Assembly: GCA_015680905.1 (NCBI GenBank)
Contig: CM027382.1
Span: 9,583,501-9,647,500 of the forward strand
From: Coptis chinensis
Lineage: Eukaryota > Streptophyta > Magnoliopsida > Ranunculales > Ranunculaceae
Length of the DNA stretch: 64,000 nucleotides
Reading direction: 5' to 3'
Shown here: positions 12,205-22,449 of the stretch, one piece after another
Position numbering within the stretch: position 1 is the stretch's first letter
Layout of the letters: the number at the start of each line of letters is the position of its first letter
Translations under genes and position numbers: made by a program
The notes under the pieces: generated by a model
What the model was told of the DNA's origin: nothing
Databases searched by the model: none
Seen by the model: the letters and a program-made list of their open reading frames with translations, nothing else

Positions 12205-14211
12205 GGCCTTTTCTAGTGAGGTAGCTTGACTATTAATGGATGCCAGCCAGCCGTTACATTATTTAGGAAGATTGGGTTGGACAGTGATGCTACTGCTATA
12301 ATTTTTATTTCGTTGCTATAACTTGTAAAAGTTAACATTAATTTTATATCTGTATGTATTCGTTACTGACAAAAGTTGCCTCAGTGATGTTATTTTTCTT
12401 ACTCCTGATATCAGAACGAGATATGTATTATGTAGTCCCATCTTTTATTGATGGCTCCAATATAGCTTCATCATTTGCAGATCTGTTTGAAAATCAATGT
12501 AATATTCTGTGTCACGCTATTCGGTTATTAAATTAGATTTCTTGTTTTGTTATTCTTGTAGATGGTTCTCGAAAAGGTAGTCTTTTTAGACTCGAGGGAG
12601 CATTTGAAAAATCTTTTGTAGAGCTTCTGTTAAACTTTTTTAGACATAGAGAGCATTTGAAATGCCCAAGAGTAATTCCAACACTGCAACTTTTGTAGAG
12701 GTTTTTATGGGGTTTATCTACTATATATCTAATGATCTGGATACAAAAATACTCACATATGGATAAATTAGAATAGCAACCAACTTAAATAATTTTGGAT
12801 GCTTATTAGGCATTTAAAATATTTTCAGAAGCATAAACAATAAGGTTATTTAGTCCCTTTTAGATTTTCTGGGCAAGCCGGCCCTGCATAGAGCTTCTGC
12901 TCCTATGCAAGATGCCTAGATTCTTCTGGGCAACCTAGATCCTTCTTTTGTAACTCTTATAGTGAATTTGTCAATATTGGAAACTCTGACTTTTCTCTGA
13001 GGACTGGATATGGTTTGGACAAGTGGACCTTTTGGATTGGAACAATTGGGTTCAGTTAATAGGCTCCGCATGTAAATACCATTTTCCTCGAAAACTATAG
13101 ACATGGGCTTCATGGAATTTCAGATGGATAATTTGACTGATGAATCGCTCCATTAGCAGAGTTTAAAACCATCTTGTTTCCATTCTTTGATCTGTCGAGC
13201 AACTGGTGATTATGGAAATTTTGAATCATGCTATGTGCATTCCAAGTAAGTTTGCTGTCACCATTGACATCATCTTATTTACAGGCTTGCAACCCACTGA
13301 ACGGCAACCAAATAGAAGGGAGGACAGCTCACAACCTCTGCGTCAATTTTCATCCCTTTCTCACTATCTACGTACAGAGTGTGTGGGAATGACATAGGAC
13401 AACAACCTGATGATCTGATTGGTAGGGAATGGCTGCACTTTTATTGGGATAAGAGTTGCCTACGTATCAAGTTTCTTGGGGTAAACCTGAATCAAGTCTT
13501 ACGTAGTTCATCTCTCTCTCTATATAAATGTTTGAGCTAACCTTCCATATTTGCTCCAGGCCGTTATGAAGTGTAGATCCACCTTGTGTGCTATCTTGGA
13601 GATTCACCATTACTCTGATGTTACAAAATAAATGTCTCTTTGATTGTTGCGTTGACTGAACTCCAAGATTGCGCTAGTTAGTTTGCTTCCATAACTAGCT
13701 GTAACTGATGCTGTTGGACGACCTGGGTATTGGGTCATGGGGTACGATCTGATAGTGTGGGACGAGCCGAAGGTGGACGACCTGGTATGTGGACACATGC
13801 ACTGTAGTGTGGAACGAAGGGTACTTACACAACCCCCTTTATTTTTTATCCGTTCTTTGGACAGATGTCGTATGGAAAAAGGACGGTTAAAAAGTAAAGT
13901 TTGGAAGCACGTGTCTGACAGCTATTTTGTTTTAAATTTAGGTTTTGGAGAATGTGTGGGAACAGTGGGCTGGATTTGTGGGCGAGTAATGATTTAGGTG
14001 TTTGGGAACACGAAACATTTTTGTATTCTCGAGGTTTTGGTAGCTGAGGGGTTTTGACTTGTAAAAGGTTTTCGTCTGTTCATTTTACAAGCAAAGGAAA
14101 AAAAAATAGAGCGAAAAAAAGAAAGAAAGAAAGAAAGCTTCTCTTCCTTTGCCATCAAGTTTGTGTTTGTCAACTTAAAATTTTGATATTTAGTCTTTAT
14201 TTGATTTTGCG
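12205..14211. other. Intergenic, no gene seen
   Basis: Contains the 3' region of the ABC1-like gene, including a small repeat of AGTAATTCCAACACTGCAA at about 12,100 (in exon 4) and 12,670. Small frames at 12,354 and 13,206-13,997 show no recognisable domain. A GAAA-rich microsatellite sits at about 14,116-14,138. Confidence 0.5.
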
Positions 14212-14590
14212 ATGTCTATGACTAGTGATAGTTTGAGTGGTGAGGTTGAAGTTGATGAATGGAGAGAGAGAATAGTAAGTGATGAAGAGGTTGATAATGG
14301 GGTTTGTAGTGGTGCTGAGGCTTCATCATCTCCTTCTTTGGAGACGAGGGCTGAGGATGCGAGGAGGCCTACGTCGGAAGATTGTTATACTTCTCTGAGG
14401 GAGGAGTTTGGTTGGGTCAGGGCCGACCTGGCCATGTACGACCTGAGGAGGGAGAGGAATTTGTTTCATAATGACTACGTTTCTTGAGGTGGAGGAGTAG
14501 TTATTTGCTATGGGCAGCTGGAGGCTGGGATGAGGTTGCCTCTATCCCGTCTTACTGTGGAGGTGCTGAATTGTTTGGGATTTCTCCAAG
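14212..14590 (+). mobile_element. Fossil fragment resembling the 'putative gypsy-type transposon' domain (Transposase_28)
   Basis: The segment encodes an acidic, Ser-rich head and then a stretch resembling the start of the Transposase_28 domain found in plant gypsy-like elements. It is broken and lacks any neighbouring gag, protease, reverse transcriptase or integrase region, and I see no LTR pair. Its right edge abuts the truncated PMD copy. Age cannot be estimated without LTRs. Confidence 0.4.
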
Positions 14591-15625
14591 CCCTTTGTGG
14601 AGGAGTCTTAATTTTTGTCTGTTCCTGGGTCAAATCAATGTCCCCAGTCATTGCTTTGCCCCTGATCAGAACTCCTAAGAGTTGGGAAACATCGTCCAAC
14701 GTGATTGTCATCTCGCCCCATGGCATATGAAACGTGTTGGTCTCTGGATGCCATCTCTCCACAAACGTAGAGACCAACATAGGATCCTGATGCCTGTATA
14801 CACCTAAGACCAGAGCACATAAGCCGGTCCTTTGAAGCTCCACGTGAAAATTAGAACAGTCTGAACACATTCCGACGATATCCTATTGTACCAACTTGTT
14901 TAGGTGCCCATGGCACTTCAACACCCTCGCTCCGCCTAAAACAACAAAAACTCAGTATTAATGTATGCACAAGGTTTCGTAATATAAAATTTAAATACTA
15001 ATAGACACTATATGATAATATTACCTGCCCCTCCCAAACATCGCGAGCCACGTGCACCGCATAGTCATACAACAGATGTGGCACACGAGGGCCACCTCTA
15101 TAAACACTTCTCTGGAACTCCAAGTCATTGTTAAACTTTCTCACAATATTCACTGGAGGTACAGGTACAGGGACTTCCTCGTCATCTTCCTCCTCCTCAT
15201 CATCATCTTCCTCCTCATCCTCCTCCTCGTCATTCTCCTCTTCTGCATAATCAACACCCTCTTCGTCATCTTTTTCACTATCATCTTTTTCACTATCAGC
15301 ATGACTTACAACTACACTCTTCCCACGATCCAAATTTACGACATCATCATCTACATCTACATCTAAATCTAAATCTATATCACTCGGAACTGTCTCCTTT
15401 CTTCTCTTTTGATTTCCTAACTCTACACTACTAACAACTACATTACTGGGATCGGGCGAGTCACCACGACCCTAACTGCTACTCCCCCCCACCTAACAAC
15501 TTCTTAGCACCCGTGAAAATACTTTTTGCTACATTCTTCACATTCTTTGTTCGAGGCATTGCTACAAAATACCCAAATAAATGAATAATAAGTAAATTGG
15601 CAATGCTGTAAACGTAAAATCCACA
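14591..15625 (-). pseudogene. Truncated plant mobile domain (PMD) gene copy
   Basis: Minus-strand copy of the first part of the PMD gene at 28,804. The start ATG (15,559) has the same context (TTTTGTAGCA before ATG) and the same first residues MPRTKNVK. Then follow a Lys-rich stretch, an Asp/Val repeat, a long run of Glu/Asp, PVPVPPVNIVRKFNNDLEF and, nearer 14,600-14,870, the PMD core RWHPETNTFHMPWGEMTITL with SQLLGV. Homology stops near 14,590, inside the PMD core, so the rest of the domain is absent. PMD is a plant domain of the MAIN/MAIL proteins, also found in transposons; its biochemical action is not established. Broken and truncated. Confidence 0.8.
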
Positions 15626-16196
15626 TTGGCACATGTACAATAGCTTCACAGCAAACCTAAACAGGAAAGTAGTCAGAACTAAGGAAACGATCAGTAAAAA
15701 AAAAAACAACAAAGAGAAGGCAATAAGAGCATAGAACTATAAGTATCAATTTTTCAAGTAGATAAAACACTTTACTAGTTCACTGTAATATAGTTAAAAG
15801 GGCTGTAAAAAGACATATGCATATTCACACTATGAGTTGTTCCTCAAAACGTAACTAGGTTCTAAGGTGTGACAAGGGGAGCGTCTGCATGAGCACCAAG
15901 TTGTACAGCAACATTGTTTTACTTGTGCAACAACGAAAGCAATGAGGTAACTCTTATTGTCAACTTGCAAGATGAGATGAACTACTGTCAATATTTTTTT
16001 AGATAAAGAAGACAACTGATACACTTTAAATCACCATAAAACAGGGATCATGAATGATAAGAAGCAAAGAAATAATAAAAATTAATATCATAAAACATTT
16101 GTAAAGTTCACAAACAATATATATACAAGGTTGGCCATCATAGTTCATTAAGTTTCAGACAAAAACCTTCATTGGGTTTTCAATTCATGCAAAAAC
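15626..16196. other. Intergenic, no gene seen
   Basis: AT-rich, no domain recognised. Confidence 0.5.
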
Positions 16197-17262
16197 ATGA
16201 ACGCCTCACCAACAGAGGAGTTATTGAAAAAGATCCATGACTTAGAAACTGGGCATGCAAGTCTCAAAGAAGAAATGTCACAGCTAAAACTTAGCAGTGA
16301 ACATGGACAACAAAAACAACATCATAGGTCTCATTCTGTATCACCACAAAGACCAAGGTTGGCTTCTTCTTTGAAAAAAATAGGTGGGGTGGTGGGATTT
16401 GATGGACCAACTGCTTCTTCCACGAATAGTTTCTTGCTTTCTAGGAAAACACTAGAAGCTCATTAGATATGTGGCTCAATCATATTAACCACAACTTTTT
16501 CGCATGTTTTAGGATGGAAAATTGGAAACAAACACGGTAGAAAATCATATTCATCTTGTAGTGAAACACTGAAACCCCGAAGGCCCAGACTCCAGAGGTC
16601 ACACATTTTCTATGTCCCACAATCCCACCCCGTGCAAGTCCTGCAACTCAGTCTCCTTGTTCTTTTTGTGATAGCTCTTTGGCCATTAAACCTTGGCAAG
16701 TGGTAAACAAGAAATATGAACAAGAAAGTCCAACAATTAAGAGTTTAAAACAATATCACTGACAAGATATTCCATTTATTTGTACTTTAGGAGTTGTGAC
16801 AAAGATGGCCAACTTATTTTTCCTTTTTCCTAGTGGCTCACTTCCTGCAATACACTGATGAAACTTCATTGTCTGCACATCTAAATGTAGCAAGTGACAA
16901 AGATAGTCTCAACACCTCTTGAACCTTGACAGATTAAAATGTGTAATTTGACTAATTTCTATGAAGATATGATCAACTCTACTATTTTAATCGTGGTCAT
17001 TCATTTTTCTTCTTTGTTGTACATCATCACTAGGAACAAACAAACCAGAGTGTCATAAAAACATATCTTAGCTCTTCTATAGTTCTATCACCCACCATTT
17101 CAAAAAATAGGGCCACCATTTCAAAAAATAGGTGGGGTGGTGGGATTTGATGGACCAACAGCTTCTTGGAAACAAGGTTCCGCTTCATTTAGAAATTCAT
17201 CTCCATTAAAAAGGGAGAGCAAAAATCATGCTCTCGAACCAGTATTCGTGGTAGGCAATTGT
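16197..17262 (+). pseudogene. N-terminal fragment of a PAS/Raf-like protein kinase
   Basis: The frame opens within PTEELLKKIHDLETGHASLKEEMSQLKLS, followed by HRSHSVSPQRPR. Both resemble the first exon of plant PAS-domain Raf-like kinases, which begin with a short coiled coil, then an SVSPQR segment and a WKxGSASFRHSSPL segment. The latter segment appears only further on, near 17,145-17,215 (SWKQGSASFRNSSPLKRESK). A shared stretch ending GGGATTTGATGGACCAAC occurs at both about 16,370 and 17,128, so the fragment was interrupted or duplicated internally. PAS and kinase domains are absent. Probably a captured gene fragment. Confidence 0.6.
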
Positions 17263-17586
17263 TAGAACAAATTGTGAAGAAGACAAGCGGTGATTAAAAT
17301 AGGTTGCATTAAAGAAGATGAAATACAAGAGCTTTGAAAGTATTTTTTAGGTTGCATTAAATTAGCAAGTGAAGAAGACGAGCGATTGATAATATGCTAG
17401 CAAAAATATAAAAAAAACACTAATTGTTTAGAGAAAATACCTTTGAATTCGACGATAAGAGAAGGTAATAAGCGAGAAGAAGTTGGAGTTCACCTAGAAA
17501 ATGGTTTTTTTGTGAATTCGACAAGCCAATTTTTTTATTTTGGTTTTGGTAGGTTTTTTTGCGATTTTTTGTGAATTTGACGAAGG
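17263..17586. other. Intergenic, no gene seen
   Basis: AT-rich spacer with repeated AAGTGAAGAAGACGAGCG-like pieces; no gene. Confidence 0.5.
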
Positions 17587-17705
17587 GTGGTAACTGGCTA
17601 TTGCCGGTTTCTCGGTTTGTTGCGTGTTTTGGTTGGGGGGTGTATGGTTGAAGTTAAGCCAACACAATGGGCAGACCCCGCCCAACTTCGCCTAACTTCG
17701 AGGTG
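17587..17705. repeat. GC-rich inverted partner of 26,035-26,150
   Basis: The segment around GGTTGGGGGGTGTATGGTT then AAnCACAATGGGCAGACCC is matched in reverse complement by 26,035-26,150 (CATACACCCCCCAACCAAA and GGGTCGCCCATGCCCATTGT). A shorter relative, GGGGTCTGCCCAACACAA, occurs twice at 36,205-36,300. The pair is a local GC island in AT-rich DNA. It may be an element terminus or a captured promoter; unresolved. Confidence 0.55.
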
Positions 17706-17765
17706 CCTTAACACAAATCGGTCTAAAGAAGAACAAGACTCAATATACCCATCAAACTATTCTTC

Positions 17766-18516
17766 TCTTAGGTCTATTTGTTTTTTTTTTGTTAAGTTAT
17801 AAGAGGGTCTTATAAAACCATGTGTTATAAGAGGGTATTATAAGATGGTCTTATAAAGTGGTTTGTTTTTCATTTTAAGTTCCTCTTATAAGCACTTGTA
17901 AAAATAGAAAAAACAAATACATGACATCTTATAGATGGTTATTTGACAAATATAACCCTATTTTACATCATATTTAACTTAAATAGATTAATTTGAAATA
18001 AGCGTATAATTTGATTTTCAGTTTCAAATTAATTTTGATAATTAGAATATCAATTTTAGGAAATTATCTTAATTGGCGGTGGTGGTGGTAGTGGTCTTAA
18101 TAGCACGGTGGTAGTGATAGTAGAGGTGATGATATTGGTCTTAATAACACGGTGGTGGTGGTAGTGGAAGTGGTGGATGTAACACGGTGGTGGCAGTGGT
18201 GATAGTCTTAATAGTACGGTGGTAGTGGTGGTGGTGGTAGTGAAGGTGATGACATTGGTCTTAATAGCACGGTGGTAGTGATGGTGGTGGTGGTGATAGT
18301 CTTAATAGTACGGTGATAGTGGTGGTGGAGGTGATGATGGTGGTGGTAATAGTGGTGGTGATGATGGTGGTAGTAGTGGCGGCAGTGGTGGTGGTGGTGG
18401 TGGCTAGGGCAATAGAGTTATTTGGAGAAGAAAATAATGAAAATGGAAGAAGAGAGAAATGAGGCTAGGGGTATATGGGAAGGGTGTTTGAGTCATTTTT
18501 CAAGTTTTAAGACTTA
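17766..18516. mobile_element. Left part of a CTTATAAGAGG-family element split by Harbinger
   Basis: The start resembles the reverse complement of the terminus at 150-190 (GGTCTATTTGTTTTT, then several TTATAAGAGG/TCTTATAA motifs). It continues into a GGT-rich minisatellite and ends at the TTA target site of the Harbinger element. The likely continuation is at 22,045. It is broken off on the right, where the family sequence is lost after about 22,105. Confidence 0.5.
18074..18413. repeat. GGTGGT-rich minisatellite
   Basis: Imperfect units of about 45-65 bases of the form GTCTTAATAGCACGGTGGT followed by GGTGGTGGTAGTG, decaying into simple GGT repeats. All on one strand (G-rich +), no frame of interest. 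Confidence 0.85.
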
Positions 18517-18627
18517 GAGAATCTTTAGCAGAGCAACCAAAAAAACACCAAAATTTTGAACCAAAAAAACACCAAACCAAAAAAACACCAAGCAACTTTA
18601 GGAGCAACATCAAAAAAACACCAAGCA

Positions 18628-18762
18628 ACTACGCGGTTTCGCCAAAACCGCGCCATATAGTCCACGCGGTTTTGCCAAAACCGCTCCATAAAAGCCCATC
18701 TTACAGGTCCAAGCCCATGCGGTTTTGCCAAAACGGCACGGTTTTTCCAGAAATCGCGTGCT
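18628..18762. repeat. Left subterminal palindromes of Harbinger element
   Basis: Three or four copies of ACGCGGTTTTGCCAAAACCG or close variants within 130 bases. The same motif recurs in the right subterminal region. Such motifs are candidates for binding sites of the transposase or the Myb-like protein; that role is inferred from position only. Confidence 0.8.
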
Positions 18763-18880
18763 ATAACCATTTAACTCTCGGTTTTGCGATGTTCTCTTCA
18801 TTTTTCATGTTCCCTCTCATTTAACTCATCTCCTTGAGCCAAAAAAAAAAACACTACCAAAACTCTTGAAGATTTTTTCA

Positions 18881-20229
18881 ATGGATCATTCATCTTCTTC
18901 TGATTCATCTTCTTCTGATTCTTCATCGAGCTCCAGTTCGAGCTCGAGCTCTTCAAATGATAACACTGCAGTTAAAACTCGTAAATTAGTGGCTATTGCT
19001 CTACTTTTGGTTCGATATCGTCTGAGTTTATTGCGTCAGCAAGAAGCGGAGTCTTCTTATAGACCACATGGTGGTTCGAAGAAAGGAAGAAAATATAAGC
19101 CTCGTCAGTACGAGGCAACACTAGCTCGTGTAAATGCTAACTACTTCGGCGCAAATCCTATATTTCGTGACCACGACTTTTGTCGCCGATTTCGTATGGG
19201 TTAGTCATTATTTACTCGTATTTTCAATCATTTTAATCATAATGTACCATATTTTCAACAAAAAGTTAATTGTGCGGGTAAGTTTGGAATTAACCCAAAA
19301 ATAAAAGTAATTGCTGCTATACGAATGCTTGCTTATGGGACTGCCGCTGATCTAGTAGATGATATGTTACATGTTGCTGAGCCAACTGTTCATGAATGTA
19401 TGCGCTATTTCTGTGATGGAATTATTATTAGAATTTTTGGAGATGAATACTTGCGCAAACCAAATGCTGCAGATATTCAACATTTGCTTAAAGAGTCTGA
19501 GGAACGCGGATGGCCTGGAATGCTAGGAAGCATTGATTGCATGCACTGGCAATTGAATAATTGCCCATCTGCGTGGCAAGGGTCTCACACTGGCCATAAG
19601 CATAAACCAAAAGTGATTTTGGAGGCAGTTGCCGATCGTGACGCATGGATTTGGCATGTTTTTTTTGGAATGGCGGGTTCTCACAATGATCTTAATGTGC
19701 TTGACCGCTCACCAATATTTGATGATATAGTCAATGATGAAGCTATTCCTTGTAACTACACTGTGAATGACCATCATTATGATATGGGCTATTACTTGGC
19801 TGACGGTATTTATCCTAATTATGTCACCTTGATTCAAACGATTGCTAAACCGACTATTGCACAAGACAAACATTTTGCAAAGAAGCAAGAAGTCGCTAGA
19901 AAAGACATAGAATGGCGTTTGGTATATTACAGCGTTGGGCTATTTTAGCAAATCCGTGCAGGTTATGGTATTTGGAGAACATGGCTACTGTTATGAGGGC
20001 TTGCATTATTTTATACAATATGATTGTGGAAGATGAACGCGAAATGGATATCCCGCAGTATATTCCTGATTTGGAAATACCAAGTAGAGAAGGTGCTTGT
20101 GAAGATGAACGCCATTTTGTTCTATCTCATTGGGCATCTGGCATCGAGAGGGTTCGTTCAAAAGTTGTTCATGATAGATTGAATAATGACTTGGTCGAGC
20201 ATTTGTGGAGTAGGCGTGGGCGGACTTGA
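18881..20229 (+). CDS. Harbinger transposase (HARBI1-like DDE nuclease), two lesions
   Basis: The ATG at 18,881 opens a Ser-rich tail (about 25 Ser in the first 30 residues), followed by RYEATLAR-type N-terminal residues and the nuclease. Catalytic acids can be placed: Asp in GSIDCMHW, Asp in AGSHNDLNVL and Glu in ARKDIE before the AFGILQRW motif. The last region, RACIILYNMIVEDER, is the usual C-terminal signature (LHNMIVEDE). A TAG at 19,202 interrupts the frame where the family has an Arg, and a one-base loss near 19,910 shifts the frame inside the DIERAF motif. Total length would be about 450 residues, normal for the family. Enzyme: cuts and joins element ends at TWA targets, with the Myb-like partner for import and DNA binding. 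Confidence 0.9.
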
Positions 20230-20577
20230 TTTCTATTTTTATTTGCACTTCATTTAGACTTTGTGTTTATTTATCGTTTCAATTTCTATGTATTTGTGTT
20301 CCAAGTTTATTTCTATGTATTTGTGGTTTTATGAAAGGATTTCTATATATGAGAATTTTGAAAATACAATTTTTTTTTAGAATGATAAAAAGTATCAACT
20401 TTAAATTAAAAGAAAATATTCAATTAAAGTACATTCTAATTAAAATTAAAATACAAACTTAAATTAAAGTACGTCATTAATTAAAAGACATAAATTAAAA
20501 GACAAATTAAAATACTCAAATTAAAAAACATACAAACTCAAATTAAAAGACATATAAACTCAAATTTAGACTATGCA

Positions 20578-21617
20578 CTACTTTGACTACTACCAGTGAT
20601 ATTGCCAAGTAGATTCTTCATTTTTTGTAAAATTTCTGCCCTTTTGAGTTGCCAAATTTCGCGCTCGTCTTCGGGTAATCCTTCTAATTTCATTCCTAAT
20701 ATTTTCGCATCATTTTCATCTTCTCGAACTCGGAGCGCATCTTTCTTCAATTGAAGTTTTTCTTTTTGGATTTGAAGCTTCCAATCCATCAAACTTTTCT
20801 TCAATTGAAGTTTTTCGAATTCCATCTCATCTTTCTTCAACTATCTTTGAGCTTCCAATTCATAGCCTCCTTTGGTGGTTTTAGAAAGTTCCATCAGAAA
20901 AGCATCAAGTTTCTTAGCGGATTCATCCCTCCACTTTAGAATCACCTTCTTCTTTCTCTTTTTGCCTTCTTTTTTTGTCTTCTTTCTTTCCAAGAGGTCT
21001 ATCCTCAAGCCCATGAACTTGCTGTGGATCATAATCCATTGATTGAGTTGTCGCAGTTGATATTGGAATTGATGAACCTCCTTCCCCACTGTTTGACTTT
21101 GACTTTTTGGTGGGATGCAAATCATTTCTCAACTGTAGCCTCTTCCATTTGGATGAGTCTTTCACCATATTATAGCATTGCATCCACTTCCAAACCCCAT
21201 TATGCATCGCATATGCACTTATTGCTTCCTCAACCTACCAATTAAGCAAAAACTAAATTAGAATTGAAAAATGTATTTGTTAATCAAAAAAACAAATAAA
21301 AAGTAAATACTTACCATCATATTGTCATTATAGCCACTTGGAGGAGGTGCTTGAATTTTAGAAAGAATAGCATGAAACTTATTGATATTAGCTTGAATAA
21401 TAGACCAACGGTGTTTCATACCCGTCAAGTTGTGTTCGGTCATTCTTCCTAAATTTGCATGAAATGCATTTAGAATTCTAGCCCAAAAATCGTTCGACTT
21501 TTGCTCATTTCTTACTACACCATCTTGACTAACTTGTAGCCAACTATTGGTGAGAGCAATATCTTCTTCTTGTATCCATGAAGCCCCTCTTGATTTTGAT
21601 TTTGGTTCTTGACTCAT
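20578..21617 (-). CDS. Harbinger Myb/SANT-like protein (NAM-associated C-terminus), two lesions
   Basis: Exon 1 (21,617-21,315) begins MSQEPKSKSRGASWIQEEDIAL, a Myb/SANT-like trihelix start, and continues TNSWLQVSQD, FWARI and RWSIIQ. The donor is ATG/GTAAGT. Exon 2 (from 21,234, after TTGGTAG) continues VEEAISAYAMHNG, KWMQCYNMVKDSSKW, a Ser/Thr-rich linker, a Lys-rich patch, then a coiled coil (EFEKLQLKKSLMDWKLQIQKEK and following) and ends SQSSA. It is the ORF1 partner typical of plant Harbinger elements, needed for DNA binding and nuclear entry. A frameshift near 20,995 (in the Lys-rich patch) and a TAG at 20,841 break it. The gene faces the transposase tail to tail. Confidence 0.88.
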
Positions 21618-21775
21618 TGTTGTTTTAAGAATAGAGAGTAAAGAGTAGAAAATAAAGAGTAGAGAGTAGAGAAAAGAAGTGAGTGTAAAAATATGGGGTG
21701 AGTGTTTCAATTTATAGGGTTAGAAAGATATAGCCGTTTTTTGGCCGGTTTTTTGCCGTTGTTGTAATTGAGAGC

Positions 21776-21888
21776 ACGCGGTTTTAGGAAAACCGCGCGG
21801 TTTTGGCAAAACCGCGTCATAGAAGCCCATTTAGCAGCCCAAGCCCACGCGGTTTTGCCAAAACCGCGCGGTGTTCCTACAACCGCGT
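21776..21888. repeat. Right subterminal palindromes of Harbinger element
   Basis: Mirror of the left set: CGCGGTTTTAGGAAAACCGC, GCGGTTTTGGCAAAACCGCG and ACGCGGTTTTGCCAAAACCG within 115 bases. The spacing from the TIR (about 150 bases) is like that of the left set. Confidence 0.8.
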
Positions 21889-22044
21889 AAGTGATTTGAT
21901 ACAGCATCAAACCTGGAACCAAATATTGGTTGATTTGGTGTTTGGTTTGGTGTTTTCATCAACATGTAGCTCCCCTGAAGTTGAAAAACACCAAATTCTT
22001 AAGAATTCGTTGATGCTAGGTTGATATCACTGCTAAAGATGCTC

Positions 22045-22110
22045 TTATAGAATTGAAGTAGATCCAATTTTGGTACTTATAGAATTGGAGCCTCTTATAA
22101 GACACTAGTT
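22045..22110. mobile_element. Right part of the split CTTATAAGAGG-family element
   Basis: TTATAGAATTGAAGTAGATC and the following 45 bases match window positions 1-65, stopping just after CCTCTTATAAGACAC. It is the presumed continuation of 17,766-18,516 across the Harbinger insertion; the terminus itself is missing. Confidence 0.6.
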
Positions 22111-22256
22111 TTCAAATTCGCCTTACGAACGGATGCCGTTATATTAAATTATTCTAAAAAATATTTGAACTATGTAGATAGATCCATTTATGAGATATGA
22201 ATATTACATTGGTCACTCATCCAAATTTCTTGCAACATGAAAATCACACTCCAGAA

Positions 22257-22298
<42 letters not shown>
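22257..22298. repeat. (AAT)n microsatellite
   Basis: About 14 AAT units without interruption. Confidence 0.95.
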
Positions 22299-22299
<1 letters not shown>

Positions 22300-22449
22300 C
22301 ACTTTTATAAAAACCCTTCGAGTTCTTTTTGTTGTTTAATAATAGAAGTTTGATAAAAAAATTTGTGTGAGAATGTCCAATGAGGCGAAATTCATATTGA
22401 ATATACTTGAATAGCAAGTCATTCCCAATCATATACTTGTTGAGACATT

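Larger units (their letters stand above)
18517..22044. mobile_element. PIF/Harbinger transposon, nearly complete
   Basis: The terminal inverted repeats are GAGAATCTTTAGCAGAG at the left and, in reverse complement, GAGCATCTTTAGCAGTG at the right. The flanks are TTA (18,514-18,516) and TTA (22,045-22,047), the three-base target duplication expected of this superfamily. Inside are the transposase (+) and the Myb-like partner (-), convergently arranged, which is the standard plant layout. Each gene carries two visible lesions only, so the insertion is fairly young. It sits inside an older CTTATAAGAGG-family element. Confidence 0.93.
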
